Of a stretch of 62,006 bases of DNA, positions 44,495 through 54,264 are shown in pieces. How positions within the stretch are numbered: position 1 is the first letter of the stretch; each line of letters opens with the position of its first letter. The notes beneath the pieces are model-generated. The model was not told where the DNA came from. It did no database searches and saw only the letters and a list, made by a program, of their open reading frames with translations. A program made the translations under genes and the position numbers. The stretch is from Phycisphaerales bacterium (GTDB taxonomy: Bacteria > Planctomycetota > Phycisphaerae > UBA1845). Location of the stretch: contig CP070691.1 of assembly GCA_020353195.1 (NCBI GenBank), positions 2,649,354-2,711,359 on the forward strand. Reading direction: 5' to 3'.

Positions 44495-46015
44495 TCAAGT
44501 CTCATCCGTTTCGCTATCAGTATGAGCGCTCTCAGTCTGTTGGGCCACATCCTCCAGCTTCGCGAACGGGAAGTAGTACTGCTGCCGCAGGCCGGCGACG
44601 TTCGAGACGTGCCGCACGGCCTTGCGGACCTCGCCATAGAGCTGCGACAGCACGATTTTCTCGCCCACTTCGCCTTCCTCGCGTACGGCCAGCAGACGGT
44701 GCATGGCGTATATGCCAAAGAGCACCGCAATCATGAAGAGGAAATCGAGCCCCTTCAAACTGAGCGCCGACAAATCGAAGACCGTCTCGGCCGTCACGGT
44801 TGACGCCCATCGAAGCGAGAGAGCCAGCTCCTGCTTGGCGAACCAGTCGGCCGCGAGACCGGCCAGGATCGGGGCCACGGTCGCCGCACCGCCGTTGACC
44901 AGCGCGTTCGCCGCCAGATACGCCGTGGCCTTGCCCTGCGGAGCCGCTTTCAGCGCGATGTTCCCCGCGCACAGGCTGGTCCCGGCCGTCGATACGCCCG
45001 CCAAAACGTGAATCGCTATCAGCAGCGGGATGGTGAGCAAATGCTTCTCCGGCATGGTCAGAAACGGCCACAGGAAGATGCTCAGAATGAACATCCAGCC
45101 CGAAACGGCGAGCACCGACTTGCTGGTGAACCGGTCGGCCAACCTCCCCCAGATGCGGAAGAATACGACGTTGATGATCTGGCTCAGAACCGACAAACTG
45201 AGCACGAACCAGAGCGGTATGCCAAGGCGCGTAATCATGTACACCACGAAAAAAGGCGCCGCCAGGTTGATCGCGAAATTCCACGCGCCCAAGAACATCA
45301 AGAGTCGCCGGAAACCGAATTCCCGGAACGGCTCGGCCAGCACCGTCAATACGCGTCGAGGGACATGGGGTGCCATCTTCGGCTCGGGAATGCGAGCCAG
45401 GAAGTACACGCCGACGAGGCCCGCGGCGCCGCCGAGAACGAAGAGGATACTGTAAGGTGTGTGGGCGTCGTTCAGCACGCGCTTGCCGACCTCAATACCG
45501 AATCCTGCCAGCAGCGTCAGCACCGCCCCCGTGGCCGTCGCGATCGCCATCCGCTTGCCGAAATAGCTCCCCATGATGCTCTCAGGAATGAAATCGCGCA
45601 TCCACGAGTTGAACGCACAGCCCGAAATTGTCCCGAGCCCGAAGTACAAAAACAGACAAAGCAGCAGCACGGGGACACGTTGCTCTGCGGGGACGATCCA
45701 AGGCAACGCGGCAACGACCAGCCAGAACAGCCGGCTCATGAACGAATTGAGCACGACAAGTGCCTTGCGCAGTCCGGTGCGGTCGACCAGGAAGATCGCG
45801 GGGATTTGGAGAATCTGCGTCAGCGGGCCAATCGCTGCCAGCAAGCCGATGACGACATTCGACGCACCCAGCAGCAAGGCAAAGGCCACGAGAAACGCAC
45901 CGCCGGTAAACACGCCCATGACCTGCGCGCAGACGCCGTCGTAGAGCAGCGCCTGCAGGCCACTCCTAACCTCCGATTCGTCGATGCACTCCTTCGGACG
46001 CAGTGTCCCGATCAT
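44495..46015 (-). CDS. Major facilitator superfamily transporter
   Basis: The protein has 506 residues and about twelve hydrophobic helices. The N-terminal helices (VMGVFTGGAFLVAFALLLGA, VVIGLLAAIGPLTQILQIPAI) are followed by an MFS-like loop (VDRTGLRKALVV). A central charged loop separates the halves and a second motif (RIWGRLADRFTSKSVL) fits the motif-A loop of the C-terminal half. A long hydrophilic C-terminal tail (about 60 residues, with acidic end) is unusual. The substrate cannot be inferred. The ATG at 46015 follows GAGGGTGAGC. Confidence 0.85.
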   Translation of the reverse strand: MIGTLRPKECIDESEVRSGLQALLYDGVCAQVMGVFTGGAFLVAFALLLGASNVVIGLLAAIGPLTQILQIPAIFLVDRTGLRKALVVLNSFMSRLFWLVVAALPWIVPAEQRVPVLLLCLFLYFGLGTISGCAFNSWMRDFIPESIMGSYFGKRMAIATATGAVLTLLAGFGIEVGKRVLNDAHTPYSILFVLGGAAGLVGVYFLARIPEPKMAPHVPRRVLTVLAEPFREFGFRRLLMFLGAWNFAINLAAPFFVVYMITRLGIPLWFVLSLSVLSQIINVVFFRIWGRLADRFTSKSVLAVSGWMFILSIFLWPFLTMPEKHLLTIPLLIAIHVLAGVSTAGTSLCAGNIALKAAPQGKATAYLAANALVNGGAATVAPILAGLAADWFAKQELALSLRWASTVTAETVFDLSALSLKGLDFLFMIAVLFGIYAMHRLLAVREEGEVGEKIVLSQLYGEVRKAVRHVSNVAGLRQQYYFPFAKLEDVAQQTESAHTDSETDET

Positions 46016-46044
46016 CGCTCACCCTCGTTACGGTCATCGCCGGC

Positions 46045-46188
46045 TCACTCGTCCCTCCGCGCGATGATTAGGTCACGGATCCGCTGCAGGGTGTCCGCTC
46101 CGGTCCGTCTCATTTTGGCCAGGAGCTGCCGCGCCCACAAGAACTCCGTGCGCGGAATGCCAAATCCGTCGGGGATCGCGGTGATCAC
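46045..46188 (-). CDS. Possible small protein upstream of the MFS gene (47 aa)
   Basis: A GTG at 46188 opens a 47-codon frame ending 29 bp before the MFS start. The translation (ending RRTGADTLQRIRDLIIARRDE) looks protein-like, with a helix-forming C-terminal half, whereas sequence further upstream in the same frame looks random. It could also be the tail of a decayed gene. No family was recognised. Confidence 0.3.
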   Translation of the reverse strand: MITAIPDGFGIPRTEFLWARQLLAKMRRTGADTLQRIRDLIIARRDE

Positions 46189-46418
46189 GGACCCCGTTTG
46201 GCACCGGTTCGCAACCGACCACCGATATGCTTGCCGGCGACCATTTCCTGACCCGGCTTGATGGACGCGTTCCCGGTTCCGGCTCCAGTCGCGGCCGGAC
46301 GAGCGACAAACCGAGAAACGGCGGGTTGACTGACCACTTGGCTCTGCAGGACAATTCGGATTGACTAGGCACGCCCGGCGATCGTGCGGTACGGTAGAAA
46401 AACGGAGGGGAACCCACA

Positions 46419-47579
46419 ATGCAACCCTGCTCCAGACGCGAGTTCATCAAGCACGGGCTGTGCAGCGGACTGTCCCTCGGGACAGGCCATCTCCTGACCG
46501 GGTGCGGCGCCGACGCTACGATCACCCCGGAGGCGCCGCCGTTCGCCCCATCACGTGAACCCGCTCGTGTTGCAGCGGTCCGTGGACAGAACCTGGAAGA
46601 ACTGGCGCGCAAAGCGCTGGAGGCGTGCGGGGGCGCCGGCGCGATCGTGGCCCCCGGCGAGACCGTATTCATAAAGCCGAACCTGGTCGGAGCCGGGATG
46701 GTCCGTCACCCCTTGTTCAGCACGGGGGAATGCACAAAGCCCGAGATCTTCCTCACCGTGGCTGAGGAGTGTCTGAAGGCGGACGCCAAGGAAGTCATCA
46801 TCGGCGACGCCGGGCAGGTGGATCGCTTCTCCTGGGACGAAATGCTGACGCTCGATGGCTCGGTCAGTGTCGCGGAGAAAGTCGCGTGGCTGAACGGCCG
46901 CCACGAGGGCACCGTGCGGCTGGCGTGTCTGAACACGGATACGCCCCACTGGGACGCCATTCCCGCCGGGCCGAGCGGGCTGGGGCGGATCTACGTGTCG
47001 AGCCTCGTCAGTCGGGCGGACCGAATCATCTCCATCCCGGTGATCAAGACCCATCGCTTCGCCCAGATGACGCTCTCACTCAAGAATCTCATGGGTGTTA
47101 CCTCGGCGGAATTCTACGGCCAACCGGGCATCACCTATCGTACAAAGCTGCACAACGCTCCGGCCGGGCTGGAACAGGCGTTCCTGGACATTGCGACGGG
47201 ATTGCGTCCGGACCTGACCATTATTGACGGCTCCATCGGCTGTGAAGGAAACGGACCGCACGTCATGCCCGGCTGGTGGGGCACTACGGTGGACCTGCGA
47301 GATCGCCTGGGCGACTGGGTTCTGCTGGCCAGCCGCGATCCGCTGGCCGCGGACGCCACGGCCGCTCGAATGGTCGGGCACGAGCCATCCGCCATCCGCC
47401 ACCTGCTTATGTCGTTCAACCAGGGGTTGGGCCAGTTACAGGAGGATCTCACGCAACTCGACGGCGCCACTCTGGACGAGTTGCGCATAGATTGGGTCCC
47501 TGCGGAGCCTGTGGACGGATTCAACGACGTCATCCTGGAAGGGATCGCCATGTTGCTGGAGCGATCCGAGGCGTCGTGA
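46419..47579 (+). CDS. Tat-exported DUF362 protein
   Basis: The protein has 386 residues. It begins with a twin-arginine signal (SRREFIKHG) that runs into a lipobox-like LLTGC, so it is probably exported and anchored. The DUF362 core has KPNLVGAG, a central V-I-K-T-H motif (SIPVIKTHRFAQMTLSLKN) and IIDGSIGCEGNGPH. DUF362 proteins often carry ferredoxin-type clusters; none is seen here. The start is supported by GGAGGGG. It stands alone, convergent with the efflux operon. The biochemical role is unknown. Confidence 0.85.
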   Translation: MQPCSRREFIKHGLCSGLSLGTGHLLTGCGADATITPEAPPFAPSREPARVAAVRGQNLEELARKALEACGGAGAIVAPGETVFIKPNLVGAGMVRHPLFSTGECTKPEIFLTVAEECLKADAKEVIIGDAGQVDRFSWDEMLTLDGSVSVAEKVAWLNGRHEGTVRLACLNTDTPHWDAIPAGPSGLGRIYVSSLVSRADRIISIPVIKTHRFAQMTLSLKNLMGVTSAEFYGQPGITYRTKLHNAPAGLEQAFLDIATGLRPDLTIIDGSIGCEGNGPHVMPGWWGTTVDLRDRLGDWVLLASRDPLAADATAARMVGHEPSAIRHLLMSFNQGLGQLQEDLTQLDGATLDELRIDWVPAEPVDGFNDVILEGIAMLLERSEAS

Positions 47580-47814
47580 TTGGATTCCCATGCTCCCCGC
47601 GCCGCGAAAGCAGCGCGATTCACTCCGTGGGCCGGGCCATGCCAACGCCGGTCGGCTCGACGATGCCCCTGGCATCCTCGACAGCCGCGTTTAAGGTCTA
47701 CAAGACGTAAGCGGGAATCTCACCGCCTCCGTACCGGCCGATGTCTCGGTTTCCGCGACAACAACGCCGCCTTCGCCGAGCGAGTCGGGTAGCTCGCCTG
47801 CCTGGGCGCCATAT

Positions 47815-48003
47815 CTATCTGTGGCCTCCGATCTTGTTGGCCTTGATCGTCAGCGACTCCGCGCCAGCGGCATTGCGGACACGCAGACGAACGGCCCGCG
47901 GCGCCTCAGTCCCTTCCAGACCGGTGTCGTCACCGATATGTCGCGTGGCATGCTCATCTCCATCCCAGCGTGCAGGATCCGGCCGGCCTTCCTGTTGGAT
48001 CAC
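47815..48003 (-). CDS. Small protein translationally coupled to the RND pump gene (62 aa)
   Basis: A GTG at 48003 overlaps the TGA stop of the pump gene as GTGA. It opens a 62-codon frame with an Asp/His-rich middle (DGDEHATRHIGDD) and a beta-like end (AVRLRVRNAAGAESLTIK). There is no signal peptide. The overlap is the usual sign of an operon partner. It might be a metal-handling or regulatory accessory to the pump, but no family was recognised. Confidence 0.5.
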   Translation of the reverse strand: MIQQEGRPDPARWDGDEHATRHIGDDTGLEGTEAPRAVRLRVRNAAGAESLTIKANKIGGHR

Positions 48004-51000
48004 GTGGTCTTCACTCGCAGCCCCCGGAAGATCAGGGCGTATCCCGCAGGCACGACGAGTAGATTCAGCAGCGTCGAGCTTACCAGCCCGCCCAGTACGA
48101 CGATCGCCATCGGCGCGAGGATCTCGCTGCCGGGTTCGCCGGCCGCCCACGCGATGGGAACCAGCCCGACCACAGCCGTGAGCGCCGTCATCAGGATCGG
48201 CACGAGCCGTTCCTGTGATCCGCGGAAAACCGCTTCGCCAAGCGAGACGCCTTCTTCCTGCATGAGGTATGCATAATGGTTGACGAGCAGGATCCCGTTC
48301 CGCACGGCGATGCCGAACAGTGTGATGAATCCGACCATGCTCGCGATCGAGATAACCGGTGCTTCGTAACGACCGCCGATCCCGAACAGCGCGAGGGTGT
48401 TTCTCCACAGGCTGTCGGATTCCGCGACGAAGATTGCGATGATACCGCCGATCAGCGCCAGGGGCAGATTGACCATGACAAGCATGGCGGCGCGGGAGGA
48501 TCCGAACGACATATTGAGGAGCAGCAGCATGATGACGGCCACGCCGGCCCCCATGACGTAGAGCGTGTTGGACGCCGACTGTTGCGCTTCGAACTGTCCG
48601 CCGTACGAGACCGCGTAGCCGTAGTCGGCGACGATCGGATCGACGCGCTGCCGAACCTCCTCGACCAGGTCTCCGAGGTTGAAACGCGCGGCGACGTTGC
48701 AGGAAATCACGGCCTTACGCCGGGCGTTTTCGCGGGAGATGAGATTCGAGGCCTTCTCGATGCCCACGTCGGCGACCTCGTCCAGCCGGACGAGCTTCCC
48801 GTCGACTCCCCGGAGCATCAGGTCCTTGACCTGCTCGATACGCTGCCGGTGCTCGGGCGCCAGTCGCACGACGAGGTCATAGACGTTGACGCCATCGTTC
48901 ACCACCGCCACCGTTTCGCCGAAGATCGCGTCACGCACCTGTTCAGCCGCGTCCACCGGCGTCAGGCCCCAGCGGGCCAGTTCATCGTGGCGATATCGGA
49001 TCGGCAGCGATGTGATCATGATCTCCCGGTTGGCAGTGACATCGCGCGCGCCCGGAAGCGGCACGATGGCGGTCTCAATGTCCCTCGCAATCTTGCGCAG
49101 CACCCGCAGATCTTCACCGTACACGTTGATGGCGATCGATGCCGGCGTGCCGGACATGATGTGCGAAACGCGGTGCTCGATCGGCTGACCGATCGTGGTG
49201 GTCATGCCGGGCACGGCCGACAGCACGTCGTCGATCCTGCGGCGCACCGCGGCCTTCTCATATCCGGCCTCGACGGTGACGTCGATCTCACTGTTGCTGA
49301 CCGGTTCAGCGTGTTCATCGCGCTCGGCGCGACCTGTCCGACGAACGACCGAGCACACCCCATCGATTCGAGCCAGCCGCTGCTCGATCCCCTGCGCGAT
49401 ACGGTCACTCTCGGCGAGCGAGGTGCCGGGCGGCGCCATCACGAATACGGTGAACGTTCCTTCGTTGAATTCGGGGAGGAAGCTCGTACCGAAAGTGCCG
49501 GCAAGCCAGATACTCGCCACAATGAGCGCGAGGGCGGCGGTGACGGTCGTCTTGCAGTACTTCAGCACTAGCGAAAGCGCTGGCCGATAGACGGTCTTCA
49601 ACCAGCGGATCGCGACCGTCTCCCGCTCGGTCTTTCCCACCCTGCCCCGAAGGAGCACGCGCGCCAGGGCAGGGGTGACCGTTAGCGCGACGAGAAGCGA
49701 GGCACTGATGGAGAGGATGTACATGATTCCCAGCGGCCGGAAGAAGCGGCCCTCAAGCCCCTGAAGGAACAGCATCGGCACGAAAGCGACGACGATGATG
49801 AGCGTGGCGAACATGATCGAGCTGCGAATCTCATTGCTCGCCGCGAAAACGATTTCCCGTTGCGGCTTCCGTTCGCCGGGCGGCAGATTCCGGTCTTCGC
49901 GCAAGCGACGATAGACGTTCTCCACGCCGATAATGCCGTCATCCACCACGACACCAATGGCAACCGCGAGGCCCCCGAGCGTCATGGCGTTAATCGTCTC
50001 TCCCCAACCCCACAGCATCAGCAGCGCGACTGCGACCGACAGCGGGATGGCAGTTAGCGTAATCATCGTCGTGCGCACGTTCATCAAGAACAGCACGAGT
50101 ACAACGGCGACGATGACCGCAGCGTCACGGGCCACTGCGAGCACGTTGTGGAGGGACAGGTTGATGAAGTCGCTTTGACGGAAGATGTAGCGGTTCAGTT
50201 TCAGGCCGGACGGCAACGCCGTTTCGACCGAATCCAGCACCTCGTCCACCGCGTCCGTCAGCGCGAGCGTGTTTGTACCCGGTGCCTTCTGGACGCTCAG
50301 TACGACTGCCGGGTTGCCGGCGTCCGAGGCGGTTCCGCGCTTCAACGCCGGGCCCATCTGCACGTCCGCAATCTGACCAATCGTGACCGGCGTTCCCTCC
50401 GAGTAGCGAATGACCGTGGACCGTATATCCTCCACGCTCTGCACCCGGCCGGTCTGCCGCAGCGGGATTTCCATCCCGTCGACGTTCAGCAGATACCCAC
50501 CGCCGGCGGTGCTGTGTGCCTGGCCGGCAGCCTGGACGACGTCCTTGATGGTCAGGTCGTACAACCGCAGCCGCTCCTGGTCGACATCGACCTGGTACTC
50601 GGGCAGCTCACCGCCAATTGCCACGACCTGCGAGACGCCGGGTACACTTAACAGGCGATTGCGCAGCTCGAACTCGCCAAATGCCCGCACATCGAGTGGG
50701 CTTACCGAGCCGTCTGGTGAGCGCAGCGAGATGAGCATGATCTCGCCGGTGATGCTGGTCACCGGCGTGATCTCACTGTGCACGTCGGGGGGCAGGCGTT
50801 CCTCGGCAAGCGTCATCCGCTCGGAGACCAGGTAACGCGCGCGGTAAATATCGACGCCCCAGTCGAATTCGACCCAGACGATGGACAAGCCGATCGCGCT
50901 GGCACTGCGCACGCGGCGCACGCCGGGCAGACCGTTGACGGCGCTTTCGATCGGAAACGTCACGTACTGCTCGACTTCGTCAGCCGCGTAACCGGCCGAC

Positions 51001-51161
51001 TCCGTCATGATGGTGACGGTGGGCGCGTTGAGCTCCGGAAACACGTCCACGGCCATTCGTGGTACCGCATAGGCCGCAAATCCGATCGACAGAATGGCCA
51101 CGACGATCACCAGTGACGCGTTTTCGACGGAGAAGCGGATCAGGTTTCTCAACATCGCCAT
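48000..51161 (-). CDS. Heavy-metal efflux RND pump, CusA/CzcA type
   Basis: The inner-membrane pump has 1053 residues and twelve transmembrane helices in the RND arrangement (one, then six, then five), with two large periplasmic loops. The proton-relay region in the fourth helix reads AIGVVVDDGIIGVEN, which has the Asp of CusA-like pumps but not the first Asp of the CzcA D-x5-D pattern. Helix 1 is followed by VFPELNAPTVTIMTES, typical of heavy-metal RND pumps. The start has GGAGG just upstream. The metal cannot be settled. It follows the adaptor by six bases. Confidence 0.93.
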   Translation of the reverse strand: MAMLRNLIRFSVENASLVIVVAILSIGFAAYAVPRMAVDVFPELNAPTVTIMTESAGYAADEVEQYVTFPIESAVNGLPGVRRVRSASAIGLSIVWVEFDWGVDIYRARYLVSERMTLAEERLPPDVHSEITPVTSITGEIMLISLRSPDGSVSPLDVRAFGEFELRNRLLSVPGVSQVVAIGGELPEYQVDVDQERLRLYDLTIKDVVQAAGQAHSTAGGGYLLNVDGMEIPLRQTGRVQSVEDIRSTVIRYSEGTPVTIGQIADVQMGPALKRGTASDAGNPAVVLSVQKAPGTNTLALTDAVDEVLDSVETALPSGLKLNRYIFRQSDFINLSLHNVLAVARDAAVIVAVVLVLFLMNVRTTMITLTAIPLSVAVALLMLWGWGETINAMTLGGLAVAIGVVVDDGIIGVENVYRRLREDRNLPPGERKPQREIVFAASNEIRSSIMFATLIIVVAFVPMLFLQGLEGRFFRPLGIMYILSISASLLVALTVTPALARVLLRGRVGKTERETVAIRWLKTVYRPALSLVLKYCKTTVTAALALIVASIWLAGTFGTSFLPEFNEGTFTVFVMAPPGTSLAESDRIAQGIEQRLARIDGVCSVVRRTGRAERDEHAEPVSNSEIDVTVEAGYEKAAVRRRIDDVLSAVPGMTTTIGQPIEHRVSHIMSGTPASIAINVYGEDLRVLRKIARDIETAIVPLPGARDVTANREIMITSLPIRYRHDELARWGLTPVDAAEQVRDAIFGETVAVVNDGVNVYDLVVRLAPEHRQRIEQVKDLMLRGVDGKLVRLDEVADVGIEKASNLISRENARRKAVISCNVAARFNLGDLVEEVRQRVDPIVADYGYAVSYGGQFEAQQSASNTLYVMGAGVAVIMLLLLNMSFGSSRAAMLVMVNLPLALIGGIIAIFVAESDSLWRNTLALFGIGGRYEAPVISIASMVGFITLFGIAVRNGILLVNHYAYLMQEEGVSLGEAVFRGSQERLVPILMTALTAVVGLVPIAWAAGEPGSEILAPMAIVVLGGLVSSTLLNLLVVPAGYALIFRGLRVKTT

Positions 51162-51167
51162 CCTCCG

Positions 51168-52619
51168 CTAGTGCTCATCACCTTCGTGGAACGTGCCGTC
51201 AGCGTGGAAGTGTCTGCCTTTCTGCGTTTCGCCCGTGGCGGAACTGGCGAGCAGGAGCGGATAGACACCACCGAGCACGACCTCGTCGCCTTCGTGGACG
51301 CCGCTCCTCACCTCGATCCAGCGGTTGTCCGTGGCGCCGAGGTCGGCAACGACTCGGATCACCTGGTCGGGGTCGTGCGGATCACGCCGGAAGAAGATCC
51401 TCTCCAACCCGGCCCGTACGACGGCAGCCTCAGGAATCGCCAGCACGGCGCCCTCTTCACCAGCGACGAAGACCTCCAGATACGCCGTCACGCCGGCCTT
51501 GGCCCAACGCGGCAGCCCTTCAGGCACAACGTAGATGGGGATCGTGCGCTGCTCGGGATGCGCCTGAAACCCAACGTTGATCTGACCATCCATTGTGTCC
51601 TGCAGGTCAAGGCTTCCACCCAGGGGTGGAACGATACGCCCCGCCTGTCCGTCCTCGAACAGACTGATGTCCGTCTGCAGGGCGTCCGCATGAAAACGGA
51701 GGGCGGCGGGGTCAATTGTCTCGACGATCAGGTCCCCGGTCTCCGCCCAACCCTGGTTCGTTACGCCGACCTGGGCAATCACCCCGGCCGTCTCCGCGCG
51801 CACAACGATGTGATCCACAGTCGACCAGTACGGGGTTGCGGACGGGGTTGCGGGCGATTCGCCCTTCTTCAGCTCCACGAGCGATTCACTCTCTTGCGGC
51901 TCCAACAATTGTTCGAGCTGGTCGCGGTGCACGCCGGTCAGCGACTGTGCCTCGTTCAACAGGACGGCGTACGCTAGGAGCGCCGACTGCATATCGGCCT
52001 CCTTGGCGCGGACTTCGGCCTCCAGCCGCGGTACCTTCGTTTGCAGCTTCGACAGCTCGGCCTCCAGCTTGACGTCGCGCGAACCAGCCTCCATCAGTCG
52101 GCGGATGCGCTGCTCCAGAAATTCAATCTGGGTCTCGTTCTCCGTCTTCGCCGCGCGGGCGGCGTCCAATTCGGGAAGGCAGCAGAAGCAAGCCTTGAAC
52201 GCCTCTGCAAGCCCGGACTGCACGCGGTGCCACTGGGGCGAGTCAAGCTCGAACAGCAGATCGCCGGCGGAGACCGTTTGGAATTGTTCAACAGCCAATC
52301 GAACACGCCCGGGGAGCATCGCGTTGTAGGCACGCCGCGCCTCGGGCCTGAACTCAAACTGACCCGGCAGGCGAATCACGCTGCGAACCGCTCGCCGCTC
52401 CGCCTTCACGAATGTGATGCCCAGATTCTGGCGCACGCTGGGTGGAATGGCGATGTGGTTCGTCGGGGCTGCAGATGCGTCTTCGTTCTCGTGGGCGTAG
52501 GTGGCACCATCCGAGGGCGCCTCGTTGGTGCAGCTTGACAGCGCGACGAGCGCGATCAGCCCGGTAAGTACGACGGCACCGGCCGCCGAGCCCTTCTGTT
52601 CGGTAATACGTTTGTTCAT
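51168..52619 (-). CDS. RND efflux periplasmic adaptor (CusB/CzcB-type lipoprotein)
   Basis: The protein has 483 residues. The signal sequence ends in a lipobox (ALSSC), so it is membrane-anchored. The barrel-sandwich hybrid domain (LPGRVRLAVEQFQTVSAGDLLFELDSP), a long alpha-hairpin (about residues 150-260) and a beta-barrel are visible. Two oddities are a dense cysteine motif in the hairpin's first helix (KACFCCLPEL) and a His-rich C terminus (RHFHADGTFHEGDEH), both plausible metal ligands. Its ATG overlaps the stop of the outer-membrane gene (ATGA). Confidence 0.9.
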   Translation of the reverse strand: MNKRITEQKGSAAGAVVLTGLIALVALSSCTNEAPSDGATYAHENEDASAAPTNHIAIPPSVRQNLGITFVKAERRAVRSVIRLPGQFEFRPEARRAYNAMLPGRVRLAVEQFQTVSAGDLLFELDSPQWHRVQSGLAEAFKACFCCLPELDAARAAKTENETQIEFLEQRIRRLMEAGSRDVKLEAELSKLQTKVPRLEAEVRAKEADMQSALLAYAVLLNEAQSLTGVHRDQLEQLLEPQESESLVELKKGESPATPSATPYWSTVDHIVVRAETAGVIAQVGVTNQGWAETGDLIVETIDPAALRFHADALQTDISLFEDGQAGRIVPPLGGSLDLQDTMDGQINVGFQAHPEQRTIPIYVVPEGLPRWAKAGVTAYLEVFVAGEEGAVLAIPEAAVVRAGLERIFFRRDPHDPDQVIRVVADLGATDNRWIEVRSGVHEGDEVVLGGVYPLLLASSATGETQKGRHFHADGTFHEGDEH

Positions 52620-54142
52620 TCGTCGTCCTCCTCGGCCGCCGCCTGGGAAGGCGTCATCCAGCGCGGCTCCAGCATCTGCTGCAGTGCGTTCGCCGCCTGG
52701 GCCTCCGTCAGCGTTGCAGCGAGCAGTTCCAGTTTCGTTTCCACCGCGCTGCTCAGCGCGTCGCGCAGTACAAGCACGTTGGCTTCGCCCAGGTCGAGCA
52801 GCTTGCGCGTCTCCGCGACCTGACGATCCACCAGCGGTGCAACCTCATCGAGAAGCATCTCTCTGCGCTGAGCCGCATGGCGCAATCTTGCCTCGGCGCG
52901 ACACAGCTCTGAAAACACCTGCTCGGTATGCACCCGGGCGCGCGCGCGAACTGCGTCACGTTCCGCGATCGCTTCCGCAACGGCTTGGCGGTTGTGGTTC
53001 CACAGCGGGATGGGCAGACCGAATCCGAATCCCAGGCGGGAGAGGCCCTCTTCAAGCGAATAGCTCGGCCCGATGCTGAGGTCAGGGTACTGGTTGCGAA
53101 CCTCGAGCCGCAGGCGCTGCTCGGCAGCTTCGTACTCGGCCCGGACCGCCAGGATCCGCGGATCACGTTGAAGGAGCGTCGCGCGCCGTGATTCCGGCGG
53201 CACGCCGATCCGAGGCAGAAACAAATCGGGCTGCAGCTCCACGGGCGCTTCCGGGGCGACACCGAGGATGGCGAACAATTCCAGCCGCTGCTGCTCGGCT
53301 TCCGATTTCAACGCCTGCAACGCAGCCCGCTGACGACGCAACTCGACGAGCAGCATACGCGCATCGGTCGGTTTGAGCTCACCGGCCCCCGCCAGTCGGT
53401 CCGCCATCGTCACGACAGTGCCGAGCTGCTCGAGGTGCGCCGCCGTCACCGCAATCCGCCCGTGTGTCGCGGACCACGCCAGCCACGTCGAACGCAACCG
53501 CGTCAGCATTTCCCACTCGGCGATCAGAACGTGCCGCCACGCGGCGCTGTACTCCGCCCAGGCCCAGTCCTTCTCGACGGCCAGCCGCCCCGAAACCGGG
53601 ATCGTGATGCTCAGGCCGAGATCCACGATCCAGGGCTTCTCGACGAAGTCCCCGGGGACCTTTCGCAATCCGGGCAGCAAGGACTCGAACGCACCCGGGT
53701 TGATCCCGCTCGGACCAATCGCCGAGGCATCCACGCCGGTGAACTCTCCCCGCGCGAACCGGTACCGAGTTCGGGTGCCGCGATCCACGAACCGCAGCAC
53801 CGCTGCCTCGAATTCCGGGTCGGGCCACCAGCCGGCTTCGCGCGCGCTGGCGAGTGGAACCTCCGCCTGCGCTCGCGCCAGACGAAGCTGCGGGTTGAAC
53901 ACCAGCGCAGCGGCTTCCGCCTCCGCCAGGCTCAGCCCGTCCGAAGGGTCGTAGGGCTCGTGCTTCTCGTCACGCGCCAGCTCCTCGGCGTATGCACGAA
54001 TGGTGTCGAGACTGATGTCGCGGAGCGGCCAATCTTTTGCATACTGCAGGAGTTCCAGTGGGCGCCGTTCGTACGTCGCGCAGCCCGTCAGATTGACCAA
54101 CGCCACGAGAAACATCCCGGATAGTCTGTTTGTGTGCGACAT
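52616..54142 (-). CDS. TolC-family outer-membrane factor of the metal efflux system
   Basis: The 508-residue form starts at the ATG at 54142, giving a lipoprotein signal (MFLVALVNLTGCA); a GTG at 54169 is possible. Two repeated helical regions typical of TolC/CusC proteins are present (LSLAEAEAAALVFNPQLRLARAQ and later RDPRILAVRAEYEAAEQRL), with coiled coil between. As the first of the three pump genes it would be made in fixed ratio with the adaptor and pump through overlapping starts. It probably forms the outer-membrane channel. Confidence 0.9.
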   Translation of the reverse strand: MSHTNRLSGMFLVALVNLTGCATYERRPLELLQYAKDWPLRDISLDTIRAYAEELARDEKHEPYDPSDGLSLAEAEAAALVFNPQLRLARAQAEVPLASAREAGWWPDPEFEAAVLRFVDRGTRTRYRFARGEFTGVDASAIGPSGINPGAFESLLPGLRKVPGDFVEKPWIVDLGLSITIPVSGRLAVEKDWAWAEYSAAWRHVLIAEWEMLTRLRSTWLAWSATHGRIAVTAAHLEQLGTVVTMADRLAGAGELKPTDARMLLVELRRQRAALQALKSEAEQQRLELFAILGVAPEAPVELQPDLFLPRIGVPPESRRATLLQRDPRILAVRAEYEAAEQRLRLEVRNQYPDLSIGPSYSLEEGLSRLGFGFGLPIPLWNHNRQAVAEAIAERDAVRARARVHTEQVFSELCRAEARLRHAAQRREMLLDEVAPLVDRQVAETRKLLDLGEANVLVLRDALSSAVETKLELLAATLTEAQAANALQQMLEPRWMTPSQAAAEEDDE

Positions 54143-54264
54143 GATTCTCGTCCAACCAAGGCTCACCACGCGCCCGTGGAATACAGGCCCTGCAGCGGCG
54201 CAGGGAATCAGTCTGATGAGAGGTCACTTCCCCCGCATGAGTCTCGCAATTGGCTTTCCGACGA

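Noticed and set aside
46189..46419. Upstream part of a longer 124-codon minus-strand frame
   Set aside because: Only the last 47 codons look protein-like; the part before has Arg/Ser-rich random composition and overlaps the start of the DUF362 gene.
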